This document shows positions 33,775 through 42,953 of a stretch of 64,000 nt of DNA, piece after piece. Below the pieces are notes generated by a model. That model was given only the letters and a program-made list of their open reading frames with translations. It did not search any database and had not been told where the DNA came from. The DNA lies in assembly GCF_009938015.1 (NCBI RefSeq), contig NZ_AP021884.1:620001-684000 (forward strand), in the 5' to 3' direction. The DNA comes from Sulfuriferula plumbiphila. GTDB lineage: Bacteria; Pseudomonadota; Gammaproteobacteria; Burkholderiales; Sulfuriferulaceae. Positions within the stretch are counted from its first letter, which is position 1. Every line of letters starts with the position of its first letter. The translations under genes were made by a program, and so were the position numbers.

Positions 33775-35099
33775 GGTTGTGGCCGGCTTCGCTATTTGGA
33801 CGCACCGCCGCGATCCTCGGGCTGGCCTTTCTGGTCTTTCAGATAGCCGCACTGGCGGTGGTGGCGGTCACTATCCTCAAGCCGATGGCGTTGCGTTCTG
33901 CCGATGATCTGGCTGCGTTGATGGTGTTGTCGGTACAGACCTGGGTGGAATTGCCACCGGAAACCCGGCCTTATTTCGAGCATGAGCTCGCCGTGCATCA
34001 CCATTTGCTCATCAAGCGCGTGGATGCGCCCCTGGCAGCGCGTGCCGACAGTTTTCTCAATAGTCGCTATATCGAACAATCGCTCACCCGGCGTACCGGG
34101 CAGGATATTGTGCTCAAGGCCGGCGAAAACGGCTGGGTGTGGGCAGAAATGCGCATGGGCGGACATCTCATCCGCATCGGTTTCGAACAGGAACGCTACG
34201 GCGTGCAACCCCCGCTGGCTGCGGTCGGGCTGGTCAGCCTGGGCGCGCTGCTGACCTGGCTGACCGCCATCATCATGGTGCGACGCATCAGCCGTACTCT
34301 GGTGCGGCTGGGTGCGGCGGCGGGCGAGGTGGGACAAGGGCAGGTGCCGCAGCCGCTGCCGGAATCCGGCTCCACCGAGCTGGCTTCGCTGACCCGCGCC
34401 TTCAACCGCATGGCCAATGAGGTGCAGGCTTTGCTTGCCAATCGCACCACCTTGCTGGCCGGTATCTCACATGACTTGCGCACGCCCATCGCGCGCATGC
34501 GACTGGCGCTGGCCATGTTGCCGCAGGACGCTGATGCGCAGCTGATCGGGCAAATCGAGCACGACCTGGAAGAAATGAACCGCCTGATCGGCGGCTTCCT
34601 TGAGCTGTCGCGCGGCTTGCAGGCAGAGCCGGTGCAGTTGCTCGACCTGAATGTGCTGCTCGATGAACTGGCCGGGGACGCCCGCCGTGGCGGGGGTATG
34701 GTGGAGTGGTCGGCGCAGAACATCTGCATGGCTGCCGTGGGGCCCCACGCTCTGCGCCGGGTGGTGTCGAATCTGATCGAGAACGCGCTGCGCTATGGCG
34801 ATCACCAGCCGGTCACGCTGGAATGCGTATGCACTGCCGGCGCTGCGCAAATCCGCGTGATGGATCGTGGCCCGGGCATTCCGCCAGACCAGATCGAGGC
34901 GGTGTTCCGGCCGTTCCACCGGCTGGAAACATCGCGCAACAAGGCTACCGGTGGCAGCGGGCTAGGGCTGGCAATAGCCCGGCAACTGGCCCAAGCCAAT
35001 CACTGGCAACTGCAACTGCTGCCGCGCGCGGGCGGCGGCCTGGTTGCCGAGGTGCGTATCCCGCTCCGCCCCCCCGCTGCCACATCGGAGCGGGCATAA
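33771..35099 (+). CDS. EnvZ-like sensor histidine kinase
   Basis: A 442-residue inner-membrane kinase. TM1 is at about 12-36 and TM2 at about 148-170, with a periplasmic domain of about 110 residues containing His-rich HELAVHHHLL. A HAMP domain follows, then the H box GISHDLRTPIARMRLALAM with His234. The N box is NLIENALRYG, and the G boxes are DRGPGIPPDQIEAVFRPFHR and GGSGLGLAIARQLA. It is co-translated with the response regulator through ATGA. The architecture matches EnvZ, with osmotic or envelope sensing probable but unproven. Confidence 0.95.
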   Translation: MRLWPASLFGRTAAILGLAFLVFQIAALAVVAVTILKPMALRSADDLAALMVLSVQTWVELPPETRPYFEHELAVHHHLLIKRVDAPLAARADSFLNSRYIEQSLTRRTGQDIVLKAGENGWVWAEMRMGGHLIRIGFEQERYGVQPPLAAVGLVSLGALLTWLTAIIMVRRISRTLVRLGAAAGEVGQGQVPQPLPESGSTELASLTRAFNRMANEVQALLANRTTLLAGISHDLRTPIARMRLALAMLPQDADAQLIGQIEHDLEEMNRLIGGFLELSRGLQAEPVQLLDLNVLLDELAGDARRGGGMVEWSAQNICMAAVGPHALRRVVSNLIENALRYGDHQPVTLECVCTAGAAQIRVMDRGPGIPPDQIEAVFRPFHRLETSRNKATGGSGLGLAIARQLAQANHWQLQLLPRAGGGLVAEVRIPLRPPAATSERA

Positions 35100-35127
35100 A
35101 AAAAGCCCCCGTGCGAGCACGGGGGCC
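35098..35127 (-). terminator. Rho-independent terminator for leftward transcription
   Basis: Stem GCCCCCGTGC/GCACGGGGGC at 35105-35126 with seven T following on the minus strand (A run at 35098-35104). The T run is only on the minus side, so it ends the transcript of the small leftward gene at 35171-35323. The A run overlaps the stop codon of the kinase gene. Confidence 0.85.
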
Positions 35128-35170
35128 GAAGTCTGCACACGATACTCTGTGGCAGAGAGGGTGCGTCGTC

Positions 35171-35323
35171 CTACCAGGGACGCTGCTTGAGTATTTTCAC
35201 TTCCAGAAACAGCAAGCTCACGCACACCATCAGAGTGCGATTGGTCTTGGCCTTGAAAAAATCGAACAGCGCCTGGGTAGGAGCAAATTCAATGGTGATT
35301 GTGTCGGATAGCTGCAGATTCAT
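35171..35323 (-). CDS. Small hypothetical protein (50 aa)
   Basis: A 50-residue frame starting MNLQLSDTITIEFAPTQALF, with a hydrophobic stretch (TLMVCVSLLFLEVKIL) near the C-terminus that could be a membrane segment. Support comes from an AAGG ribosome-binding site about 8 bases upstream and a strong terminator 44 bases beyond the stop on the same strand. No family is recognised. It lies alone between the kinase gene and glyQ, facing the kinase. I consider it a real short gene of unknown role. Confidence 0.6.
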   Translation of the reverse strand: MNLQLSDTITIEFAPTQALFDFFKAKTNRTLMVCVSLLFLEVKILKQRPW

Positions 35324-35548
35324 GCTGGTTACCTTTTGCAGATATCTGCAATCGTCATGCCTGCTGATGCTTGCTTGCGAGATGCCCTGTCCATGCGGAT
35401 CTATGTGTTCGTGGCGGGGTTGGCCAGGCGGTTATTGCGTGGAACTGTGGACACTCCTGTCGTGTTTTCGACAGCCTGCAACCGGCACCAGCGCAATTTG
35501 GCTGCAAACACAGTAAAATCGCGCTTTTATTAACCAAGCGCGTGTCTC

Positions 35549-36424
35549 ATGCTGACTTTTCAGGAAATCATTTTCACGCTCCAGCAATACTGGGCGAAAC
35601 AGGGCTGTGTGTTGCTACAGCCTTACGATATGGAAATGGGCGCCGGTACTTTCCACACGGCCACCTTTCTGCGCGCCCTGGGACCGGAACCGTGGAAAGC
35701 GGCGTTTGTGCAGCCCTCGCGCCGTCCCAAAGACGGCCGGTATGGTGAAAATCCTAACCGCCTGCAGCATTACTACCAGTTTCAGGTGGTATTAAAGCCG
35801 AGCCCTGACAATATCCAGGAACTGTATCTCGACAGTCTGCGCGCGCTCGGTGTGGATACCGGCATCCACGACATCCGTTTCGTCGAGGATGACTGGGAAT
35901 CGCCCACCCTCGGCGCCTGGGGGTTGGGCTGGGAGGTGTGGCTGAACGGCATGGAGGTCACCCAGTTTACCTATTTCCAGGAAGTGGGCGGGCTGAAGTG
36001 CAAGCCGGTTCTGGGGGAAATCACTTATGGTCTGGAACGGCTGGCCATGTATCTGCAAGGCGTGGAAAACGTTTATGACCTGACCTGGACGCCGGGCGTG
36101 ACTTATGGCGACGTGTACCATCAGAATGAAGTCGAGCAGTCCAAATACAACTTCGAGCATTCCAATGCGCAATGGCTGTTCCAGCAATTTAATGACTTTG
36201 AGCGCGAAGCCGCACGCCTGATGGATGTTGGGCTGGCGCTACCGGGCTTCGAGATGGTGATGAAGTGCTCACATACCTTCAATCTGCTTGACGCCCGTGG
36301 TGCGATTTCGGTGACCGAACGTGCCGCCTACATTGGCCGCGTGCGCACCCTGTCGCGCAAAGTGGCGCAGGCTTACCATGACTCCCGCGCAGCCCTGGAC
36401 TTTCCGATGCTGGCCAGGAATTGA
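35549..36424 (+). CDS. glyQ: Glycyl-tRNA synthetase alpha subunit
   Basis: The alpha subunit of the tetrameric bacterial GlyRS, carrying the class II active site. The 291-residue product begins [20 protein letters not shown], has [19 protein letters not shown] and [20 protein letters not shown]-type motif 2 residues, and ends in an ordinary C-terminus. It is followed by glyS after one base. The alpha2-beta2 enzyme is usual in Proteobacteria. Confidence 0.97.
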   Translation: MLTFQEIIFTLQQYWAKQGCVLLQPYDMEMGAGTFHTATFLRALGPEPWKAAFVQPSRRPKDGRYGENPNRLQHYYQFQVVLKPSPDNIQELYLDSLRALGVDTGIHDIRFVEDDWESPTLGAWGLGWEVWLNGMEVTQFTYFQEVGGLKCKPVLGEITYGLERLAMYLQGVENVYDLTWTPGVTYGDVYHQNEVEQSKYNFEHSNAQWLFQQFNDFEREAARLMDVGLALPGFEMVMKCSHTFNLLDARGAISVTERAAYIGRVRTLSRKVAQAYHDSRAALDFPMLARN

Positions 36425-36425
36425 A

Positions 36426-38492
36426 ATGATGACCGATACACTGCTGATCGAACTGCTCACCGAAGAGCTGCCCCCCAAATCCCTCAACAAGCTGTCTGAC
36501 GCGTTCGCCAGCGGTATTTTCAATAGCCTCAAGGCACAAGGTTTTGTTGCTGGCGATGCCGGATTTAAAGCCTATGCCACGCCGCGCCGACTGGCGGTGG
36601 TGATCCCCCATGTCGTCGCCATCCAACCCGAGCGCGAAGTCGAGCGTAAAGGCCCGACGCTGGCGGCGGGCATGCAAAATGGCCAGCCAACACCGGCTTT
36701 GCTGGGTTTTGCCCGCTCCTGTGGCGTGGAGGTGAACGCGCTCGCCACCGCCAATGATGGCAGGCAGGAATGCTACGTGTTCCGCAGCACCAAAGCGGGC
36801 GCAGCGCTGGCGCAGCATCTGGCGGGGATGGTGGCAGAGACGCTGAAAAAACTGCCGGTCGCCAGGCTCATGCGCTGGGGCGATTCTGATGTGGAGTTCG
36901 TGCGTCCGGTGCATGGACTGGTCATGCTGCACGGCGATCAGCTTGTGCCCGGTGAAGTGCTGGGGCTGGCCAGCGGCAAGTCCACACTGGGACACCGTTT
37001 CCTTTCCACTGGCGTGGTGGGCATTGCCCACGCCAGCGACTACGCCGCCACGCTGATGCAAGTCGGTCATGTGATGGCGGGTTACGCCGAACGTCGCGCC
37101 GCCATCCGCGCCCAGCTTGCAGCACTTGCCGGCGACGCTCAGGTGCTATGGGACGAGGCGCTGCTGGACGAAGTGACCGCGCTGGTCGAATATCCCATGG
37201 TTTACGCGGGCACATATAGCGCAGATTTCCTCGCCGTGCCGCAGGAGTGCCTGATACTGTCGATGAAGCAGAATCAGAAATATTTTCCGCTGGCCGACCA
37301 CAACGGCAAGCTGCTGCCGCGTTTCCTGGTGGTGTCCAACCTGAAAACTGACGACCCCAGCCATATCATCCACGGCAACCAGCGGGTGCTGCGTGCACGC
37401 CTATCCGACGCCAAATTCTTTTTCGACCAGGATAGAAAAATCCGCCTGGACGCGCGCGTGGAAAAACTCGCTCAGGTGGTGTACCACAACAAACTCGGCT
37501 CCCAGTTACAGCGCGTCGAACGCATCCAGAAGCTGGCTGGCAGCATCGCGCGCCTATTGCACGCGGATGACGCCGCCGTCCAGCGCGCCGCGTATCTCGC
37601 CAAGGCCGACCTGCTCACCGACATGGTGGGCGAATTCCCTGAACTGCAAGGCGTGATGGGCGCCTATTATGCCCGCTACGACGGCGAGTCAGACATCGTG
37701 GCCAGCGCGATCGCCGCCCATTACCAGCCGCGCTTTGCCGGTGACGCCATCCCCGCCGGCAAGGTCGCCGCGAGTGTGGCACTGGCCGACAAACTCGACA
37801 CGCTGATTGGCATCTTCGGTATTGGCTTGATCCCCACCGGCGACAAAGACCCCTTTGGCCTGCGTCGCGCGGCGCTGGGCATACTGCGCATTCTGGTGGA
37901 AGCCCAACTGCCGCTGGAACTGCCCCAGTTGCTGGAACAGTCTCGCGCCACTTTCCCCGACGGGGTGGTCGCCGACAGCGTGGCGGTGGATGTGTACACT
38001 TTCATGCTGGAGCGCATGCGTGGTTACCTGAAAGAAAAAGGCTATCAGGCCGGTGAAATCGAAGCCGTGCTGGCAGGCAATCCCGCCCGCATGGATTTGA
38101 TCCTGGCGCGCATTGAGGCCGTGCAGGCCTTCCGCAAGCTGCCGGAGGCTGCGGCACTTGCCGCTGCCAACAAACGCATCCGCAATATCCTGAAAAAGAC
38201 CGCCGCCCCCGACGGCGCGGCGGATATCGCCCTGATGCAGGAAGCTGCGGAAAAAGCGCTGTTCGCCACCATCAACCAGCTGATCCCGGTGGTGGAATCC
38301 TATGCCGCCAACGGCGACTACGCTGACGCGCTGACCACGCTCGCCAGTGCCCGCATCGGGGTGGATCGTTTTTTCGACGAAGTGATGGTAATGGCCGATG
38401 AACCGCTGATTCGCAACAACCGCCTGGCGCTGCTAAGCGCACTTGGCAGGTTGATGAACCGGGTAGCCGATATTTCCGCCTTGTCCTCCTGA
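36426..38492 (+). CDS. glyS: Glycyl-tRNA synthetase beta subunit
   Basis: The beta subunit recognises tRNA-Gly. The 688-residue product starts MMTDTLLIELLTEELPPKSL, the family's N-terminus, and has the B3/B4-like editing homology and a C-terminal anticodon-binding DALR-like domain with AAANKRIRNILKK. I chose ATG 36426, one base after the glyQ stop; the longer frame to 36321 overlaps glyQ. It is co-translated with glyQ. Confidence 0.97.
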   Translation: MMTDTLLIELLTEELPPKSLNKLSDAFASGIFNSLKAQGFVAGDAGFKAYATPRRLAVVIPHVVAIQPEREVERKGPTLAAGMQNGQPTPALLGFARSCGVEVNALATANDGRQECYVFRSTKAGAALAQHLAGMVAETLKKLPVARLMRWGDSDVEFVRPVHGLVMLHGDQLVPGEVLGLASGKSTLGHRFLSTGVVGIAHASDYAATLMQVGHVMAGYAERRAAIRAQLAALAGDAQVLWDEALLDEVTALVEYPMVYAGTYSADFLAVPQECLILSMKQNQKYFPLADHNGKLLPRFLVVSNLKTDDPSHIIHGNQRVLRARLSDAKFFFDQDRKIRLDARVEKLAQVVYHNKLGSQLQRVERIQKLAGSIARLLHADDAAVQRAAYLAKADLLTDMVGEFPELQGVMGAYYARYDGESDIVASAIAAHYQPRFAGDAIPAGKVAASVALADKLDTLIGIFGIGLIPTGDKDPFGLRRAALGILRILVEAQLPLELPQLLEQSRATFPDGVVADSVAVDVYTFMLERMRGYLKEKGYQAGEIEAVLAGNPARMDLILARIEAVQAFRKLPEAAALAAANKRIRNILKKTAAPDGAADIALMQEAAEKALFATINQLIPVVESYAANGDYADALTTLASARIGVDRFFDEVMVMADEPLIRNNRLALLSALGRLMNRVADISALSS

Positions 38493-38846
38493 CGTTTCTA
38501 TTTTAGTGTAGTAAGGCCACCACTACTTTGGCACCCAGATGCCGTTTTAGGAAGCGGGCGTCCATTCCATTACGGGGGGCACGGGGAAAGCCAACGAATT
38601 TGCAATTCAAATCATCCCACCCAGTGGGTGATGTGAGAAAATCATGCAGTACCATGATTCGAAATGCATGCCACGTGCTCAGTGGTTAACTGAATAAGAA
38701 GGGCTGCCCCTGCTCGGTCCACGTAAATGTCGGATGGAGCGTAAAAATCATTACTGTGTTGAGGTGAAATTCATGTTGCCGGTTTTTCAATCAGACCCAT
38801 TCCGGTGCCGGACCTCATACAGCGGTATGGTCATTACGGGCAAGGT
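38493..38846. other. Intergenic region between glyS and the globin-coupled sensor
   Basis: About 350 bases with no gene I can support. Its composition is more AT-rich than the flanks. A short palindrome CACCC-AGT-GGGTG lies near 38610, but no T-rich tail follows. A 61-codon frame at 38734-38919 overlaps the convergent gene and has no recognisable domain or good ribosome-binding site. Confidence 0.5.
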
Positions 38847-41800
38847 CTATTCGGGCGCGGCGCCAGTCCTGAGCCATTTTTGCGCAAAGATTTCCGCCGT
38901 TTCAGGGTGGCCGAAGTAATATCCCTGCGCTTCATCGCAACCCAGTGCCAGCAAGGTTTCCGCCTGCTCCGCTTGTTCTGCACCTTCGGCAAGCGCCTTG
39001 AGGCCGAGGCTGTGTGCCATGCCAATGATGGTGGCGACGATGGTGTAATCGTTGCGATCTTGCAGCATGTCGCGCACAAACGACATGTCGATCTTGAGCT
39101 TGTCCGCCGGCAAGCGTTTGAGATAGGTAAGCGATGAGTAGCCGGTACCGAAATCATCGATCGCGAGTGCAAACCCCGCCGTTTTCAGGGCCTCCATGAC
39201 CACGATCGCCTGCTCCACATTCCGCATCAGGCTGCTTTCGGTGAGTTCCAGTTCAAGACAGGCGGGCGTTAAGCCTGCCGCGCGCACGATCGCCTGAAGC
39301 TTGCCGGCAATTCCGGCCTCTTCAAGCTGCTGGGCGGCAAGGTTGACGGCGAGCCGGCCGGGGAAATTCAGACCAGCCTCCTGCCAGTCTTTCATCTGGC
39401 GGCAAGCCTTCCCTGCCAGCCACTTCCCTAGCGCCCCTATCATGCCGCGCTCCTCGGCAATCGAGATGAATTCTGCCGGACTCACCCAGCCCCGTTCGGG
39501 ATCGTTCCAGCGCAATAAAGCCTCGGCGCCGATCAGGGTGCCTGTTTTGAGATTCACCTGGGGCTGGTAATGCAGTTCCAAGTTCCCGGCGTTCAGGGCG
39601 CGGCTTAAATTTTTGGCAAGCTGCATACGTTCGGCCAATCCCACGCTCATCTCCGGCTGATAGAAGCGATGGCCGCCCCCGAATGCCTTGGCGCGATACA
39701 TGGCGATGTCGGCCCGCTTGAGCAGGTCCTCGATGGTTGCGCCATCCTCGGGATGGAAGGCGATGCCGATGCTCACCCCGAGGGTAAAAGTCTGCCCCTT
39801 TGCCGCAATGGGCTCGGCAAGTGCCTGTTGCAACCGTTTGGCGATGAGGGTCGCAGCCGCCTGGTCGGCTTCCTCGGCGATGACGACGAACTCGTCGCCG
39901 CCCAGGCGCGCCAGGGTTTCTTCCCCTCGCGTAGTGGCCTGAAAGCGCCGGGCGACTTCGATCAGGACCTGGTCGCCGACATTGTGCCCCTGGGTATCGT
40001 TGATCTCCTTGAAGCGGTTAAGATCCATAAACAGGATCGCTACCCGCTGCCCATGCCGTTGGGCGACGGCCAGAACCTGTTTCAGGCGATCCATGAACAG
40101 CGTCCGGTTGGGCAGGCCGGTCAGGGGGTCGTAAAAGGCGAGCTGTTCGATATGGGCGACATGGGCCTTCTGTTCGGTGATATCAACCGAGCTGCCCACA
40201 TAGTGGGTGATCTCCCCCTGCACACCGCGCACAGCGGAAATGGACAAGCGTTTTGGATAAAACTCCCCGGTTTTTTTTCGTTCCCATGCATCCCCTTGCC
40301 AGCGGCCGGTTGCTTGAATGCTTTCCCACATGGCGCGATAGAAGGCCGCATCGTGCCGCCCGGATTGCAGGATGCGTGGGGTCTGACCGATCACTTCTTC
40401 GGGCGCATAGCCTGTTGTCTGGGTGAAAGCGTGGTTCACACTGAGGATGCGCTGCTCGGCGTCCGTGATCACCACAGCCTCGGTGCCTTGCTCGAATACC
40501 ACGGCAGCCAGGCGCAGGTTCTCCTGCTGCCGGGCGCGCTCGATTACAACGGCGGCGAGCCTGGCCCCTTGGCGAATGAGCTTGAGCTCTTCCGGGGTCG
40601 GTGTGCGCGGCTCACGGTAGTATAGGGAAAAGGTGCCAAGCACCTTGTTGTCGGCGGACAGGATGGGTTCGGACCAGCAGGCGCGCAGTCCGGCGCGGAT
40701 GGCCAGTTCGCGGTAGGGGGCCCAGTAAGGGTGGGTGAGCGCGTCCTCGATGATCACGGTGCGGGCGGTGTGCGCGGCCGTCCCGCAAGACCCGATATCC
40801 TCGCCGATCTCGAGGCCGTCGATGGCGCGGTTATAGAACTCGGGCAGGCTGGGCGCTGCGCCGTGCATCAGGTGTTTGCGGTCGGGGGAAAGCAGCTGGA
40901 TCGAGCAGGATGCCCCCGCACACTGCTGCTCGGCAAACGCGGCAAAGCCTTCCAGTACTTCGCCAAGAGGCGCATCCGCGGTGAACAAGTCGAGCGTCTG
41001 CGTGTAGTGCTGCTGCCATTCCTCTGCCCGTTTGTATTCAGTGATGTCCTCCACGGCTACCAGCAGGCGGTTTTCTGCTGCCAGACGGATTCCGGTGATG
41101 GTGAGGCGCAAGCGTTTTTCACCCAGCGCGACGTCAATGCCGTGCAATGCCGTGCCGCTCGCCAGGACAGCTTGCGCCTGCTGGTGCAGATCGGACAGCG
41201 GCAGGATATGTTCGAGTTCGCGCCCGGAAATGTCTTCTCCGTTCTTCAGTCCGGATATTTCGCGGAAGGAGAGGTTGACGCTCTGCACCTTGAGGGCTTG
41301 GTCCAGGACCAGCAGTCCGACAGGAAGGCTCGCAATGATGTCCTCGGCGTAGCGCTTGAGGCCGAGAATGGCGTGCCGGTCGGCCTGGATATAGGTATCG
41401 AAGGCAAGCCCCATATCCAGGAACACGCTCTTCTGCAGCGCGCGGTACGTGGCGAGAAACTTGTCCGGGCTGTCGCCAAGCAGGCGCCATAGCTCGGGTA
41501 ACAGCCCGATGAGATACTTGCTGTAGGCGCCGATGTACCACTTGGGTTCGAGACCGATGCGCTGATGGACGCCGCCTGCGCGCAGGCGGCGGAGAATGCG
41601 TTCGGGGCCGTAGTCGCCCGCGCTCAGGCTGTCGAAGTAGGCCGTCTGAGCCCGCTTCAGACGCTTGAGGGATTGGGGGTCCGGGATGCAACGGCGGGTT
41701 TCCTCGAACTTGATGCAATGGGCGTAAAAGTCGTCCACGAACCGCCGTGACACATCTTGCAGGCGCGCGTGCATCTGCGTGAGCAGGCTGGCATCGGTTT

Positions 41801-41897
41801 CGTCGAACTCCAGGAATGCCTGGCGGCGGGCAATCTCTTGCGCGTCGATCCCGACCGACCGGGCCAGAGCAGCGAGGGCCTCGTCCGGGAGATTCAT
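38847..41897 (-). CDS. Globin-coupled PAS-GAF-PAS-GGDEF-EAL c-di-GMP enzyme
   Basis: A 1016-residue cytoplasmic sensor enzyme. Residues about 1-165 form a protoglobin with the candidate proximal His111 in GGVHQRIGLEPKWYIGAYSK, so a haem-bound O2 or NO signal is likely. PAS1 is at about 185-290, GAF at 305-455 and PAS2 at 460-580. The GGDEF domain has an intact LARLGGDEF at 662-670; the inhibitory site is RGEE rather than RxxD. The EAL domain has EALLRW (792-797), ELELTESSLMRN and IDDFGTGYSSLTYLK, so both activities look possible. AAGGAG precedes ATG 41897. No partner gene is adjacent. A small ORF with an (AAGC)5 repeat lies directly upstream. Confidence 0.93.
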   Translation of the reverse strand: MNLPDEALAALARSVGIDAQEIARRQAFLEFDETDASLLTQMHARLQDVSRRFVDDFYAHCIKFEETRRCIPDPQSLKRLKRAQTAYFDSLSAGDYGPERILRRLRAGGVHQRIGLEPKWYIGAYSKYLIGLLPELWRLLGDSPDKFLATYRALQKSVFLDMGLAFDTYIQADRHAILGLKRYAEDIIASLPVGLLVLDQALKVQSVNLSFREISGLKNGEDISGRELEHILPLSDLHQQAQAVLASGTALHGIDVALGEKRLRLTITGIRLAAENRLLVAVEDITEYKRAEEWQQHYTQTLDLFTADAPLGEVLEGFAAFAEQQCAGASCSIQLLSPDRKHLMHGAAPSLPEFYNRAIDGLEIGEDIGSCGTAAHTARTVIIEDALTHPYWAPYRELAIRAGLRACWSEPILSADNKVLGTFSLYYREPRTPTPEELKLIRQGARLAAVVIERARQQENLRLAAVVFEQGTEAVVITDAEQRILSVNHAFTQTTGYAPEEVIGQTPRILQSGRHDAAFYRAMWESIQATGRWQGDAWERKKTGEFYPKRLSISAVRGVQGEITHYVGSSVDITEQKAHVAHIEQLAFYDPLTGLPNRTLFMDRLKQVLAVAQRHGQRVAILFMDLNRFKEINDTQGHNVGDQVLIEVARRFQATTRGEETLARLGGDEFVVIAEEADQAAATLIAKRLQQALAEPIAAKGQTFTLGVSIGIAFHPEDGATIEDLLKRADIAMYRAKAFGGGHRFYQPEMSVGLAERMQLAKNLSRALNAGNLELHYQPQVNLKTGTLIGAEALLRWNDPERGWVSPAEFISIAEERGMIGALGKWLAGKACRQMKDWQEAGLNFPGRLAVNLAAQQLEEAGIAGKLQAIVRAAGLTPACLELELTESSLMRNVEQAIVVMEALKTAGFALAIDDFGTGYSSLTYLKRLPADKLKIDMSFVRDMLQDRNDYTIVATIIGMAHSLGLKALAEGAEQAEQAETLLALGCDEAQGYYFGHPETAEIFAQKWLRTGAAPE

Positions 41898-41939
41898 GGC
41901 CCGGCTCCTTCTATGGGGCCAGCGGCGGCGTGGAGGACG

Positions 41940-42014
41940 TCAGGCTTGCTTGCTTGCTTGCTTGCGCAAGATTTCTTCCATCTTGGCTTTCCAGGTTGCG
42001 GAGGTTTTGTTCAT
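41940..42014 (-). CDS. Candidate 24-codon leader ORF ending in a tetranucleotide repeat
   Basis: The frame reads MNKTSATWKAKMEEILRKQA and ends SKQA, its last codons lying inside the (AAGC)5 repeat. Its stop is 42 bases upstream of the globin-coupled sensor start on the same strand. The Shine-Dalgarno sequence is weak. A change in repeat number would shift the stop and could alter ribosome loading on the next gene, but translation is unproven. Confidence 0.3.
   Translation of the reverse strand: MNKTSATWKAKMEEILRKQASKQA
41944..41965 (-). repeat. Tetranucleotide repeat (AAGC)5 on the minus strand
   Basis: Five full copies of GCTT on the plus strand (AAGC on the minus) plus GC, 47 bases upstream of the ATG of the c-di-GMP enzyme. 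Such repeats are prone to slippage and often act as phase-variation switches; here it lies in the leader rather than in the large gene. Confidence 0.85.
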
Positions 42015-42675
42015 TCTTGATGCTCTGTCCCGACGTGCATGCACGCCGGGCGGTGTGCATGGCATATCGGCGGATTGCGTATTTCCCTTATTCAGAGTCC
42101 ATGCGATAGCCCGGCGGCGCGCCAAACGTCCTGCAACACATCCTGCGCCGCGACAACCGGGTGCAGTGTTCCCGCCCAAGGATGGCAACGATGGCCGCGT
42201 GCGTCAGCAGTCTGGCAATACCCATTCAATAATCATGGTTTTTACTTTTATCACATGATCCACAAAATGGCAATAAATCTGCCGCGGCTTGGGAAATAAT
42301 TCACTTAACAGTACTGCTTTCCTGTTTGGCAGCGTGATCGACAGCCCGCGGACCAACCGGGAAATGCGGTCCGGATCCGCGCCCCTGCGCTGCCAGTTCC
42401 GCCACGGGAGCCGGGGCGGGATATCAGGCGGTTCCCCCTCCTTGATCGCACCGGTACGCGCGCGTGGCTGTTGCAGTGGTAGAGAAACATCCGGCCTGAG
42501 CCACAAGACGGCCGAAAGCCTGCCGCGGAACTCCAGAAAGCGGGCGAGCCCGATTTTACCGGCAGTGTGGCATCCATCTGGTTGTTATGGTGTTGCCAGT
42601 GATAGGGTGCCCCAGGGGACGGATCCAATCCGCAGGCGCACCAGGCAATACCCGCCCCGCAAGGGCAATGAAACG
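42015..42675. other. Decayed DNA upstream of the globin-coupled sensor
   Basis: About 660 bases without a supported gene. Open frames on both strands (for example plus 42289-42846 and minus 42204-42506) are biased in Arg/Pro/Ser, lack recognisable domains and have poor start signals. The IS3 transposase scrap borders this stretch on the right, so it may be an eroded insertion or island. Confidence 0.45.
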
Positions 42676-42813
42676 TTAATCCAGGTGATGACTCACAGCA
42701 TTGCGGAGGTACACCGATTCCCGGGTGATCTCATTTACCGTGCTGACCCCTCGTATCGCTTCAAGCGCCACCCTGGCCTTGTACTGACGGCTGAAATTCT
42801 TGCGCTTCTTCAC
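42676..42813 (-). pseudogene. IS3-family transposase OrfA fragment
   Basis: A 45-codon frame from GTG 42813, preceded by AAAAGGAGCAGGGGG, reads KKRKNFSRQYKARVALEAIR followed by GVSTVNEI. This is the N-terminal helix-turn-helix start of IS3-type OrfA (typical: FSxEFKAKVALEAxxGxxTVxEIA). After about 30 residues the similarity stops and a stop codon follows at 42676. No OrfB or intact ends are present nearby. Confidence 0.7.
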
Positions 42814-42882
42814 ATTCACCCCCTGCTCCTTTTAACAGCAGGCTAGCAACTTGAATAACTGTCCGGAAATCGGGGTTCACCA

Positions 42883-42910
42883 ATACCGTACACGCGATAC
42901 CGTATACGCA
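42883..42910. repeat. Tandem 14-bp repeat upstream of gmhB
   Basis: ATACCGTACACGCG followed directly by ATACCGTATACGCA (12 of 14 bases shared), 44 bases before the gmhB start. A third partial match (TGTACGCC) follows. Spacing and position suggest a possible regulator-binding array. Confidence 0.6.
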
Positions 42911-42953
42911 TGTACGCCTAAATTGCGGCTTTCCGGGGTATACTCTTTACCCC

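Noticed and set aside
38734-38919. 61-codon frame after glyS
   Set aside because: Overlaps the end of the convergent c-di-GMP gene, has no good start signal and no domain.
42289-42846. Plus-strand 185-codon frame
   Set aside because: Runs opposite the IS3 OrfA scrap, Arg/Ser/Pro-biased, no domain and no ribosome-binding site.
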